Shown here piece by piece: positions 49,471 to 57,318 of a DNA stretch of 64,000 nt. How positions within the stretch are numbered: the first letter of the stretch is position 1; the number at the start of each line of letters is the position of its first letter. The translations under genes and the position numbers were made by a program. Source of the DNA: Streptomyces sp. H27-H1 (lineage in GTDB: Bacteria; Actinomycetota; Actinomycetes; Streptomycetales; Streptomycetaceae); the NCBI RefSeq assembly GCF_026627445.1, contig NZ_JAPNLJ010000036.1, forward strand, positions 1 through 64,000, read 5' to 3'. The notes beneath the pieces are model-generated. The model did no database searches. It had not been told where the DNA came from and worked only from the letters and a program-made list of their open reading frames with translations.

Positions 49471-51140
49471 ACCTCTACGACTCCCTCCCCGACGCGGCGG
49501 GAACGGTCTTCGGTGAGGAAGCCGTGGGCTCCTTCGCGTACTCCGTCCTCACGGTCGACGTCCCCACCGCGAGCTGGATCCCCGCGCTGGAGATCGCCCG
49601 CGACAAGCTGGGCTGCACCTACTTCGACTGGCTGAGCGCGGTGGACGAGCCGGGCACCGGCTTCCGCGTCTGCGCACACGTCGTCTCCCTCGAGAACCAC
49701 CGCGTACGCCGCCTCCTGCTGCGGACCACCGTCCCGCACTCGGCGCCCTCCCTGCCCTCGGCCGTCCCGGTCTACGCCGGCACGGAATGGCACGAGCGCG
49801 AGACCTTCGAGATGTTCGGCATCGTCTTCACGGGCCACCCGAACCTGGTCCCGCTGCTCCTCCCCGAGAACTTCGAGGGCCACCCGCTGCGCAAGGACTT
49901 CGTCCTCGCGGCGCGCGTCGCCAAGGCCTGGCCGGGCGCGAAGGAACCGGGCGAGGGGCACGACCCGGACGCCCCGAAGCGCCGCCAGATGCTCCCGCCG
50001 GGCGTCCCGGACCCCAACGACTGGGGCCCGATGAAGGGCCAGCTCCCCCCGGCCCCCGCCCGCCCCGCCCGCACCCCGCGTGCGGCGGCCGGCGCCCCCG
50101 GCGAACGCCCGGCGCGCGCGCCGCGCGAGGGCGTCCCGACCCGCCGCCCCCGCCCGGCGACGGCCGATACCACCACCGCCGAGCCCGAGCCCCTGGCGAC
50201 CCCGACCGACGCTGCCTCGGAGCCCCCGACGACGGCGGAAGCCGTCCCGGGCCGTCCGGTACGCCGCTCCCGCTCGGTGACGGAGGGCTCAGCGAGCCAG
50301 GCGGACGCCTCGTCCTCGGAGCCCCCGACGGCGGCGGAAGCCGTCCCGGGCCGTCCGGTACGCCGCTCCCGCTCGGTCACGGAGGGCTCCGCGAGCCAGG
50401 CGGAGGCCTCGTCCACAGAGGCGACCCCGCCCCCGGTGGACGCCCCGACGACCCCGACCCCGGCGCGAGCCACCCCCGCTCAGGCGGAAACCTCGAAGAC
50501 CCCGCCGACGGCGGAAGCCAGCGCCACTGAGGCGAAAGCCCCGGCGACTCCGGCGACTCCAGCGGCCCCGGCGACTACGGCGTCGCCGGAAGCTGCCCCG
50601 GGCAGCCCGGTACGCCGCTCCCGCTCCGCCTCCGAAGGCTCCGCGAGCCGGGCGGAGGCCCTGGGCGAGGCAGCCGGAACCCCGGATACGGAGCCGGGCA
50701 CGGGCGGAGCCACCGCTCGCACGCCGCGCCGTACCCGCTCCGTCGCGGACGGCTCCGCGAGCCAGGCCTCGGCTCCGGCCGAAGCCGAGGGCGAGCCCGC
50801 GGCGGAGCCACAGGCCCCCGCGCGGCCGGTGCGCGGCAGCACGGACGCCCCCTGGCACAACCCGAAGCCCGCCTTCGACACACCCCCGGCCCAGCCGGCG
50901 GACTCCGCCGAGCCGGAGGGGGCGCCCGCGCCCGCAGCCGAGCGGAAGCCCGTATCCGAGCCGGAGTCGGAGTCCCCGTCCGAGCGGGAGCCCGCATCCG
51001 AGCGGGGGTCGGCGGCGAAGCCCGCGCCGGAGCCCCCGTCCGAGCGGAAGCCCGCGTCCGAGTCCGAGTCCGGGTCCGAGCCGGACCCCGCGTCCGAGCC
51101 GGACCCCGCCCCCAACGACCCCACCGGAGGCGCCGCGTGA
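49467..51140 (+). CDS. nuoC: NADH-quinone oxidoreductase subunit C with long repetitive tail
   Basis: A 557-residue protein. Residues 1-180 are a NuoC domain, with the signature G-T-E-W-H-E-R-E-T-F-E-M-F-G near residue 107 and H-P-L-R-K-D-F-V-L near 140. The remaining 370 or so residues are rich in Pro, Ala, Ser and Glu and look disordered. They hold four copies of a motif like R-R-S-R-S-V-T-E-G-S-A-S-Q-A (about residues 268, 301, 384 and 424), and end in acidic Ser/Glu/Pro repeats. No nuoD follows; the tail takes its place before nuoH. GTGA overlaps at both ends. Confidence 0.85.
   Translation: MNLYDSLPDAAGTVFGEEAVGSFAYSVLTVDVPTASWIPALEIARDKLGCTYFDWLSAVDEPGTGFRVCAHVVSLENHRVRRLLLRTTVPHSAPSLPSAVPVYAGTEWHERETFEMFGIVFTGHPNLVPLLLPENFEGHPLRKDFVLAARVAKAWPGAKEPGEGHDPDAPKRRQMLPPGVPDPNDWGPMKGQLPPAPARPARTPRAAAGAPGERPARAPREGVPTRRPRPATADTTTAEPEPLATPTDAASEPPTTAEAVPGRPVRRSRSVTEGSASQADASSSEPPTAAEAVPGRPVRRSRSVTEGSASQAEASSTEATPPPVDAPTTPTPARATPAQAETSKTPPTAEASATEAKAPATPATPAAPATTASPEAAPGSPVRRSRSASEGSASRAEALGEAAGTPDTEPGTGGATARTPRRTRSVADGSASQASAPAEAEGEPAAEPQAPARPVRGSTDAPWHNPKPAFDTPPAQPADSAEPEGAPAPAAERKPVSEPESESPSEREPASERGSAAKPAPEPPSERKPASESESGSEPDPASEPDPAPNDPTGGAA
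50220..50417 (+). repeat. Two 99-bp tandem repeats inside nuoC
   Basis: Two nearly identical 99-bp (33-codon) units, 50220-50318 and 50319-50417, encode the first two R-R-S-R-S-V-T-E-G-S-A-S-Q-A motifs. Two weaker copies lie further along. The period is a multiple of three, so copy number can change without frameshift. Confidence 0.8.
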
Positions 51141-52105
51141 ACGACGTCCTCGACGTCGCCCTGCGGCTGATCGTCGTCTTCGCCGTCTTCCTCGTGCTCC
51201 CGCTCGTCGTCGGGCAGACCGAGCACAAGGTGATGGCCCACATGCAGGGCCGCCTCGGCCCCATGTACGCCGGCGGCTTCCACGGCTGGGCCCAGCTCGT
51301 CGCCGACGGAGTCAAGTTCGTACAGAAGGAAGACATCGTCCCGGCCAACGCCGACCGCCGCGTCTTCCAGATCGCCCCCGCCGTCGCGCTCCTCCCGTAC
51401 CTCCTGGTCCTCCTCGTCATCCCCATCGGCCCCGGCGAGGGCGCCGTCGGCCAGGTCATCGACGCCGGCCTGTTCTTCGCGCTGGCCGTCATGGGCGTCG
51501 GAGTGCTCGGCTCGCTCATGGCCGGCTGGGCCTCCGCGAACAAGTTCTCCCTCCTCGGAGGCCTCCGTACCGCGGCCCAGCTGCTCGCCTACGAGCTCCC
51601 CATGCTGCTCACGGCGGCCTCGGTCGCCATGGCCGCCGGAACGGTGTCGCTCCCCGGCATCGTCGGCGCCTTCGAGTGGTGGTGGCTGCCCTGGCAGATC
51701 GTCGGCGGGCTCGTCTTCTTCACCGCCGGCCTCGCCGAACTCCAGCGGCCCCCCTTCGACATGCCCGTCGCCGACTCCGAGATCATCTTCGGCGCGTACA
51801 CCGAGTACACCGGCCTGCGCTTCGCACTGTTCCTGCTCGCCGAGTACGCCGGAATCGTCGTCCTGTGCGCCCTCACCACCGTCTTGTTCCTCGGCGGCTG
51901 GCACGGCCCCTTCGGCGGCGAGGACTTCGGCTGGGTCTGGACCCTGCTCAAGATCGCCGCGCTCTCCTTCGTGGTCATCTGGCTCCGTGTGAGCTACCCC
52001 CGCCTCCGCGAGGACCAGCTGCAGAAGCTCGCCTGGACCGTACTCATCCCGCTCGCGCTCGCCCAGATCGCGCTCACCGGCATCGTGAAGGTGGCGATCC
52101 AGTAA
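51137..52105 (+). CDS. nuoH: NADH-quinone oxidoreductase subunit H, second copy
   Basis: A 322-residue membrane subunit with about eight helices. Conserved loops are E-H-K-V-M-A-H-M-Q-G-R-L-G-P near residue 30, Q-K-E-D-I-V-P near 65 and A-E-L-Q-R-P-P-F-D-M-P-V-A-D-S-E near 205. It is 130 residues shorter than the first NuoH, lacking the hydrophilic C-terminal tail. The GTG overlaps the nuoC stop. Confidence 0.93.
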   Translation: MNDVLDVALRLIVVFAVFLVLPLVVGQTEHKVMAHMQGRLGPMYAGGFHGWAQLVADGVKFVQKEDIVPANADRRVFQIAPAVALLPYLLVLLVIPIGPGEGAVGQVIDAGLFFALAVMGVGVLGSLMAGWASANKFSLLGGLRTAAQLLAYELPMLLTAASVAMAAGTVSLPGIVGAFEWWWLPWQIVGGLVFFTAGLAELQRPPFDMPVADSEIIFGAYTEYTGLRFALFLLAEYAGIVVLCALTTVLFLGGWHGPFGGEDFGWVWTLLKIAALSFVVIWLRVSYPRLREDQLQKLAWTVLIPLALAQIALTGIVKVAIQ

Positions 52106-52693
52106 ATGCCCCCCATCCCCGGCTCAGGCCTCGCCAAGGGCCTGGCCGTCACGCTGCGCACGATGACGAAGCGCTCGCACACCGCCCAGTACCCCGAGGT
52201 GCAGCCGCAGCTCCCGCCGCGCTCGCGCGGGGTCATCGGCCTGTTCGAGGAGAACTGCACGGTCTGCATGCTGTGCGCACGCGAGTGCCCCGACTGGTGC
52301 ATCTACATCGACTCCCACAAGGAGACGGTCCCGGCCACCGCCCCCGGTGGCCGGGAGCGCAGCCGCAACGTCCTCGACCGCTTCGCCATCGACTTCTCCC
52401 TCTGCATGTACTGCGGCATCTGCATCGAGGTGTGCCCCTTCGACGCGCTGTTCTGGTCGCCGGAGTTCGAGTACGCCGAGACCGACATCCACGAACTGAC
52501 CCACGAGCGCGACAAGCTGCGCGAGTGGATGTGGACCGTCCCGGCCCCGCCCGCCCTGGACCCCGGCGCCGAGGAGCCCAAGGAAGTCGCGGCCGCCCGC
52601 AAGGCCGTGGAGAAGGCCGAAGCCGCCGCAGCCGCCGCCGCAGCCGAGGCGACCACCGCCACCCAGGCCCCGGCCCCGGAAGGAGACGCGTGA
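52106..52693 (+). CDS. nuoI: NADH-quinone oxidoreductase subunit I, second copy
   Basis: A 195-residue subunit with two complete 4Fe-4S motifs, C-T-V-C-M-L-C-A-R-E-C-P near residue 51 and C-M-Y-C-G-I-C-I-E-V-C-P near 101. After the domain comes a charged helix and an Ala-rich tail (V-E-K-A-E-A-A-A-A-A-A-A-A-E-A). In the absence of E, F and G subunits, these clusters would be the outermost redox centres, so this is where a donor would dock. The ATG directly follows the nuoH stop. Confidence 0.94.
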   Translation: MPPIPGSGLAKGLAVTLRTMTKRSHTAQYPEVQPQLPPRSRGVIGLFEENCTVCMLCARECPDWCIYIDSHKETVPATAPGGRERSRNVLDRFAIDFSLCMYCGICIEVCPFDALFWSPEFEYAETDIHELTHERDKLREWMWTVPAPPALDPGAEEPKEVAAARKAVEKAEAAAAAAAAEATTATQAPAPEGDA

Positions 52694-53307
52694 TCACCGC
52701 AGCCGCCCAAGGCAACGGCTTCCTCTCCCCGACCGGCGTCGAGATCGCCTTCGTCCTCGTCGGCCTCGCCACTCTCGGCGCGGCCGCCGTCACCGTCACC
52801 ACGAAGCAGCTCGTGCACGCCGCCCTGTGGCTGGTCGTCGCGCTCGGCGGCGTCGCCGTCGAGTACCTGCTGCTGACCGCCGAGTTCATCGCCTGGGTCC
52901 AGGTGCTGATCTACCTCGGCTCCGTGGTCGTCCTCCTCCTCTTCGGGCTGATGCTCACCAAGGCCCCGATCGGCCGCTCACCGGACGCCGACTCGGGCAA
53001 CCACCCGGTCGCGCTCGGCGTCGCCCTCGTCGCCGCCGCCGCGCTCGTCTGGGTGGTCGTCGACGCCTTCCGCACCACCTGGATCGACCTCGACGGCCCC
53101 GCCCAGGGCTCCACCAAGGTCTCCGGAGAGATCCTCTTCCGGCACTGGGTGCTGCCGTTCGAGGCGCTCTCCGTCCTCCTCCTCGCGGCCCTGATCGGTG
53201 CCATCGTGCTGTCCCGCAAGGACACCCCCGACGCCCCCCACGCCGCGAAGGCCACCGCCGCCCCGGCGGCCGACGCGCCCGCCGCCGACAAGAAGGGGCA
53301 GCGCTGA
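52690..53307 (+). CDS. nuoJ: NADH-quinone oxidoreductase subunit J, second copy
   Basis: A 205-residue membrane subunit with five helices and the conserved third helix I-Y-L-G-S-V-V-V-L-L-L-F-G-L-M-L near residue 78. The C-terminal 25 residues are Ala/Pro/Lys-rich. It lacks the 90-residue charged tail of the first NuoJ. The GTG overlaps the nuoI stop (GTGA). Confidence 0.92.
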   Translation: MITAAAQGNGFLSPTGVEIAFVLVGLATLGAAAVTVTTKQLVHAALWLVVALGGVAVEYLLLTAEFIAWVQVLIYLGSVVVLLLFGLMLTKAPIGRSPDADSGNHPVALGVALVAAAALVWVVVDAFRTTWIDLDGPAQGSTKVSGEILFRHWVLPFEALSVLLLAALIGAIVLSRKDTPDAPHAAKATAAPAADAPAADKKGQR

Positions 53308-53657
53308 TGCACCTCGCCTACCCCGCCGTGCTGGCGGCCCTCCTCTTCTGCACGGGCCTGTACGGAGTGCTCGCCCGCCGCAACGCCATCCTGGTCCTGA
53401 TGTCCGTCGAGCTGATGCTCAACGCCGTCAACCTCAACCTGGTGGCCTTCGACGTCTGGCTGCGCGACAGCCTGCACGCCGGCCAGGCCCTCACCCTCTT
53501 CACCATCGCCATCGCCGCAGCCGAGATCGGCATCGGCCTCGCGATCGTGCTGATGGTGTACCGAAACCGGGGCACCGCGGACGTCGACCGACTGCGCGAC
53601 ACCGCCGAGGGCCACGAGCCGGACAGCGCGAACCCTGCGACCGGAGCCGCCGCGTGA
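53307..53657 (+). CDS. nuoK: NADH-quinone oxidoreductase subunit K, second copy
   Basis: A 116-residue membrane subunit with three helices. Both pumping glutamates are kept, in M-S-V-E-L-M-L-N near residue 36 and A-A-A-E-I-G-I-G near 72. A 17-residue hydrophilic C-terminal extension distinguishes it from the first copy. The ATG overlaps the nuoJ stop by one base. Confidence 0.93.
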   Translation: MHLAYPAVLAALLFCTGLYGVLARRNAILVLMSVELMLNAVNLNLVAFDVWLRDSLHAGQALTLFTIAIAAAEIGIGLAIVLMVYRNRGTADVDRLRDTAEGHEPDSANPATGAAA

Positions 53658-55711
53658 GCACCCCGACCCTCGCCGTACTGGTCCCCCTCCTGCCCTTCCT
53701 GGGCGCGCTGGCGGGACTGCTCCTCGGCCGCACCGCCCCCGGCTTCGTCAAGCCGCTCGCCATCCTGCCGACGCTGGCCGCCGCCGTCCTCGCGGTCCTG
53801 GTCGCCTTCCGCCAGGCGGGCGGCAAGGCGATCGACACGGCGACCGAGCTCACCCCGACCGGCTCGGTACCCATCGAACTCTCGCTCCACCTGGACGGCT
53901 TCGCCGTCATGGTGGCCGTCCTCGTCGGCGTCGTCGCCACCTGTGTGCAGATCTACTCGACGGCTTACCTGCGCGAGGACCCGCGCTACCCGTCCTACGC
54001 CGCCCTGGTCTCCCTGTTCACCTCCGCCATGCTGCTCGTCGTCTACTCCGGCGACCTGATGGTGCTGCTGGTCGGCTGGGAGATCATGGGCATCTGCTCG
54101 TACTTCCTGGTCGGCCACTACTGGGAGACCGAGGCCGCCCGCTCCGCCTCCCTGAAGGCCTTCCTCGTCACCAAGCTCGGCGACGTCCCCTTCCTCATCG
54201 GCCTGTTCGCGCTCGCCACCGACGCCGGCTCCTTCCGGATCACGAAGATCCTGGGCACCGTCTCCGCGGGCGGGCTCGACCACCCGACGCTCATCGCGCT
54301 GCTCCTGCTGGCCGGAGTCGCGGGCAAGTCCGCGCAGTTCCCGCTGCACACCTGGCTTCCGGACGCCATGGCGGGCCCCACTCCGGTCTCCGCACTGATC
54401 CACGCCGCGACGATGGTCGCCGCCGGCGTCTACTTCGTCGCCCGCCTCCTCCCCGTCTTCGCGGCTTCCCGGGCCGCGCTGGTGGTCATGGCCGTCATGG
54501 CGGCCGTCACGATGATCGGCTCCGCCCTGGCCGCCCTGGCCCAGGACGACATCAAGCGGGTGCTCGCCTACTCCACGATCGGCCAGCTCGGCTACATGAC
54601 CGGGGCCCTGGCCGTCGGCGACCGCGCGGCCGCCGTCTTCCACCTCCTGTCCCACGGCGCCTTCAAGGCGCTCCTGTTCCTCGGCGCCGGCGTGATCATC
54701 CATGCCGCGGGGACGAACTCCCTGGCCGCCATGTCCCGTATGGGCGGGCTGTCCAAGCGCATCCCCGACGCCTTCTGGACGATGACGATCGCCCTGCTCG
54801 CGCTCGCCGCCTTCCCGCCGTTCGCCGGCTTCTTCTCCAAGGAAGCCGTCCTCGTCGCCGCCGAGCACACCGCCGGCGGCCACTCGGAGCTCGCCCCGAG
54901 CGCGGCCGGCTGGGTGGTCCTCGTCGCCGGCGTGCTGACCGCCCTGCTCACCGCCGCCTACGCCACCCGGCTGTGGCTGATGGCCTTCCGCGGCCGGGGC
55001 GCTGCCGCCCCCGACCACGGCAAGGAGCCCGTCGCCATGACCGGCGTGCTGTGGCTGCTGGCCGTCCCGTCCGTGGGCTTCGGCCTGCTGGGCATCTACC
55101 TCTCCGACTTCTTCGACGGCCGGGAGCTCACCCCGTCGCTGACGACCTCGGTCCTCGGCACGGGCGCCGCCGCCGTCGGCGCGGTCCTCACCTACGCCCT
55201 CTGGCAGCGCGCCGAGGCCAAGGCCGCCCTCGCCCCGGCATCCCCGGCCGGAGCCGGCGCCGCCACAGTGCCCGACCCGGGCCCGGCCTCCGCCGACGTG
55301 TCCGTGGCCGTCGCCGCCGCCGAGTCCGCCGCCGAGACCCCCGAAGTCGGCGAGGTCACCCACGGCCGGCCCGCCGACCTCGTGCTCTCCCCGGTCCCCG
55401 CCGCCGACCCCGGCCGCGCGCTGCTCGGCCCGCTGTACCGGCACGCCGCCGTCGGCTTCCACCTCGACGCCGTCTACGACCGCCTGTTCGTCCGCCCCGT
55501 CCGGGCCGCCGCAGCCCTCGTACGCTTCCTCGACCGCGAGGTGGTGGACTCGTACGTCCGTGGCGCGGGCCTCGGCCCCCGGCTGCTCGGCGGCCTCGTA
55601 CGCCGCGCCCAGACCGGCAACGTGCAGAGCTACCTGAGCGCCCTGCTCGCCGGCGCCGTGGTCCTTGCGATCGCCACCGCCGTCCTCGCCAACGTCAACG
55701 CCGGATCGTGA
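53654..55711 (+). CDS. nuoL: NADH-quinone oxidoreductase subunit L, second copy
   Basis: A 685-residue antiporter-like subunit. The key Glu is in V-G-W-E-I-M-G-I-C-S-Y-F near residue 141 and the key Lys in A-G-K-S-A-Q-F-P-L-H-T-W-L-P-D-A-M-A-G-P-T-P near 225-240. An Ala/Pro-rich hydrophilic insert (about residues 515-580) separates the pump core from the C-terminal amphipathic helix and last membrane helix. The pump residues suggest real proton translocation. GTGA overlap with nuoK. Confidence 0.93.
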   Translation: MSTPTLAVLVPLLPFLGALAGLLLGRTAPGFVKPLAILPTLAAAVLAVLVAFRQAGGKAIDTATELTPTGSVPIELSLHLDGFAVMVAVLVGVVATCVQIYSTAYLREDPRYPSYAALVSLFTSAMLLVVYSGDLMVLLVGWEIMGICSYFLVGHYWETEAARSASLKAFLVTKLGDVPFLIGLFALATDAGSFRITKILGTVSAGGLDHPTLIALLLLAGVAGKSAQFPLHTWLPDAMAGPTPVSALIHAATMVAAGVYFVARLLPVFAASRAALVVMAVMAAVTMIGSALAALAQDDIKRVLAYSTIGQLGYMTGALAVGDRAAAVFHLLSHGAFKALLFLGAGVIIHAAGTNSLAAMSRMGGLSKRIPDAFWTMTIALLALAAFPPFAGFFSKEAVLVAAEHTAGGHSELAPSAAGWVVLVAGVLTALLTAAYATRLWLMAFRGRGAAAPDHGKEPVAMTGVLWLLAVPSVGFGLLGIYLSDFFDGRELTPSLTTSVLGTGAAAVGAVLTYALWQRAEAKAALAPASPAGAGAATVPDPGPASADVSVAVAAAESAAETPEVGEVTHGRPADLVLSPVPAADPGRALLGPLYRHAAVGFHLDAVYDRLFVRPVRAAAALVRFLDREVVDSYVRGAGLGPRLLGGLVRRAQTGNVQSYLSALLAGAVVLAIATAVLANVNAGS

Positions 55712-57318
55712 GCCGTGAGTCAGCCGTGATTGATATCAGCCCGTCCGTGATGCAGTTCCTTCTGGCGTTCGTCGTGGCCGCACCCCTGCTCGGCGCGGTC
55801 GCCGCGCTCCTTCCGGCCCCGCCCGGGCTGAAGGGCAAGAGCCCCGAACAGGCCGTGCTGCGCCACGGCGTGACCGTGACCGGTGTCATCCTCGCCGCGG
55901 CGATCGCCCTCACCGTGGGCTTCGACCACGACGCGCCGTCCCGCTTCCAGGCGACGACGGACATCAGCTGGATCCAGGCCCTGAACGTCCGGATCCACCT
56001 CGGCATCGACGGCATCTCGCTCCCCCTGCTCCTGATGACCGCGCTGCTGTTCTTCCTCTGCGCGCTTTACAGCTACTTCAAGCTCCCCGCGGGCCCCTCC
56101 GCGAAGGCGTTCGTCGCCCTGCTCCTGGTCCTGGAGTCAGGCACCCTCGCCACCTTCGCCGTCCTCGACCTGCTGCTGTTCTTCCTCGCCTTCGAGATGG
56201 TCCTCATCCCGATGTACTTCCTCATCGCCCGCTGGGGCGGTGCTCGGCGGCAGGCCGCCGCCTGGAAGTTCATCCTCTACACCCTCCTGGGCTCCGTGGT
56301 CATGCTGCTCGGTCTGCTGCTGATCGGGCTGAACAGCGGCACCTTCGACATGGTGGCACTCGCCTCTGACAACGGCCGCGAACTGTCCCACACCACCCAG
56401 GTCCTGGCCGTTCTCGCCATTGGCATCGGGCTCGCAGTGAAGACCCCGATGTGGCCGCTGCACAGCTGGCTGCCGGACGCCCACACCGCCGCCCCCACCG
56501 TCGGCTCCGTCCTCCTCGCGGGCGTCATGCTGAAGATGGGCACCTACGGGTTCGTCCGGATCCTGCTGCCGGCCACCCCCGACGGCATGGCCACCTTCGC
56601 CCCGTACCTGGGCGCCTTCGCCGCCGTCGGCATCGTCTACGGGTCCCTGGCCTGCCTCGCGCTCGCCCGCAAGGGCAACAAGGGCGACCTCAAGCGCCTC
56701 ATCGCGTACTCCTCGGTCGGCCACATGGGCTTCGTCCTCCTCGGCATCGCGTCCATGACCCCCACCGGCGTCAACGGCGCGCTGTTCGCGAACATCGCGC
56801 ACGGTCTCATCACCGGCCTCCTCTTCTTCCTCGTCGGCGCGCTCAAGGACCGCTACGGCACGGCCGATCTCGACACCCTCGCCGGAGTCACCGGAGCGGC
56901 CCTCTACGGCCGCGCCCCCCGCTTCGGCGCGTTCCTCGCCTTCGCCGCCGTCGCCTCCCTCGGCCTGCCCGGGCTGGCCGGGTTCTGGGGCGAGATGCTG
57001 GCCCTCTTCGGCGCGTTCGACCCCGCCGAGGGCCTGTCGCGGCCCGCGTTCCTCACGTACATGTCCGTCGGCGCGTTCGGCACCCTGCTCACCGCGGCCT
57101 ATCTTCTGATCGTCGTACGGCGGGTGTGCATGGGCGACCCGAAGGCAGCGCGCGAAAGCGGCACCGCCCCGGTGGTCCTCGCGGACATCCAGCGGTACGA
57201 GTACGCCGCCTGGACCCCGCTCGTCGCCCTCACCGTCCTCGCGGGCCTGTGGCCCGCGGTCCTCCTCGGCCTCACCGACCCGGCCGTCCAGAAGCTCCTC
57301 GCGGGAGGAAACTCATGA
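55708..57318 (+). CDS. nuoM: NADH-quinone oxidoreductase subunit M, second copy
   Basis: A 536-residue antiporter-like subunit. The critical Glu lies in F-F-L-A-F-E-M-V-L-I-P-M-Y-F near residue 163 and the pump Lys in A-V-K-T-P-M-W-P-L-H-S-W-L-P-D-A near 245. Overall it is closer to standard NuoM than the first copy, lacking that copy's Ser/Ala-rich insertion. The GTG at 55708 gives the usual GTGA overlap with nuoL; a GTG at 55726 is an alternative start. Confidence 0.92.
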   Translation: MSRESAVIDISPSVMQFLLAFVVAAPLLGAVAALLPAPPGLKGKSPEQAVLRHGVTVTGVILAAAIALTVGFDHDAPSRFQATTDISWIQALNVRIHLGIDGISLPLLLMTALLFFLCALYSYFKLPAGPSAKAFVALLLVLESGTLATFAVLDLLLFFLAFEMVLIPMYFLIARWGGARRQAAAWKFILYTLLGSVVMLLGLLLIGLNSGTFDMVALASDNGRELSHTTQVLAVLAIGIGLAVKTPMWPLHSWLPDAHTAAPTVGSVLLAGVMLKMGTYGFVRILLPATPDGMATFAPYLGAFAAVGIVYGSLACLALARKGNKGDLKRLIAYSSVGHMGFVLLGIASMTPTGVNGALFANIAHGLITGLLFFLVGALKDRYGTADLDTLAGVTGAALYGRAPRFGAFLAFAAVASLGLPGLAGFWGEMLALFGAFDPAEGLSRPAFLTYMSVGAFGTLLTAAYLLIVVRRVCMGDPKAARESGTAPVVLADIQRYEYAAWTPLVALTVLAGLWPAVLLGLTDPAVQKLLAGGNS

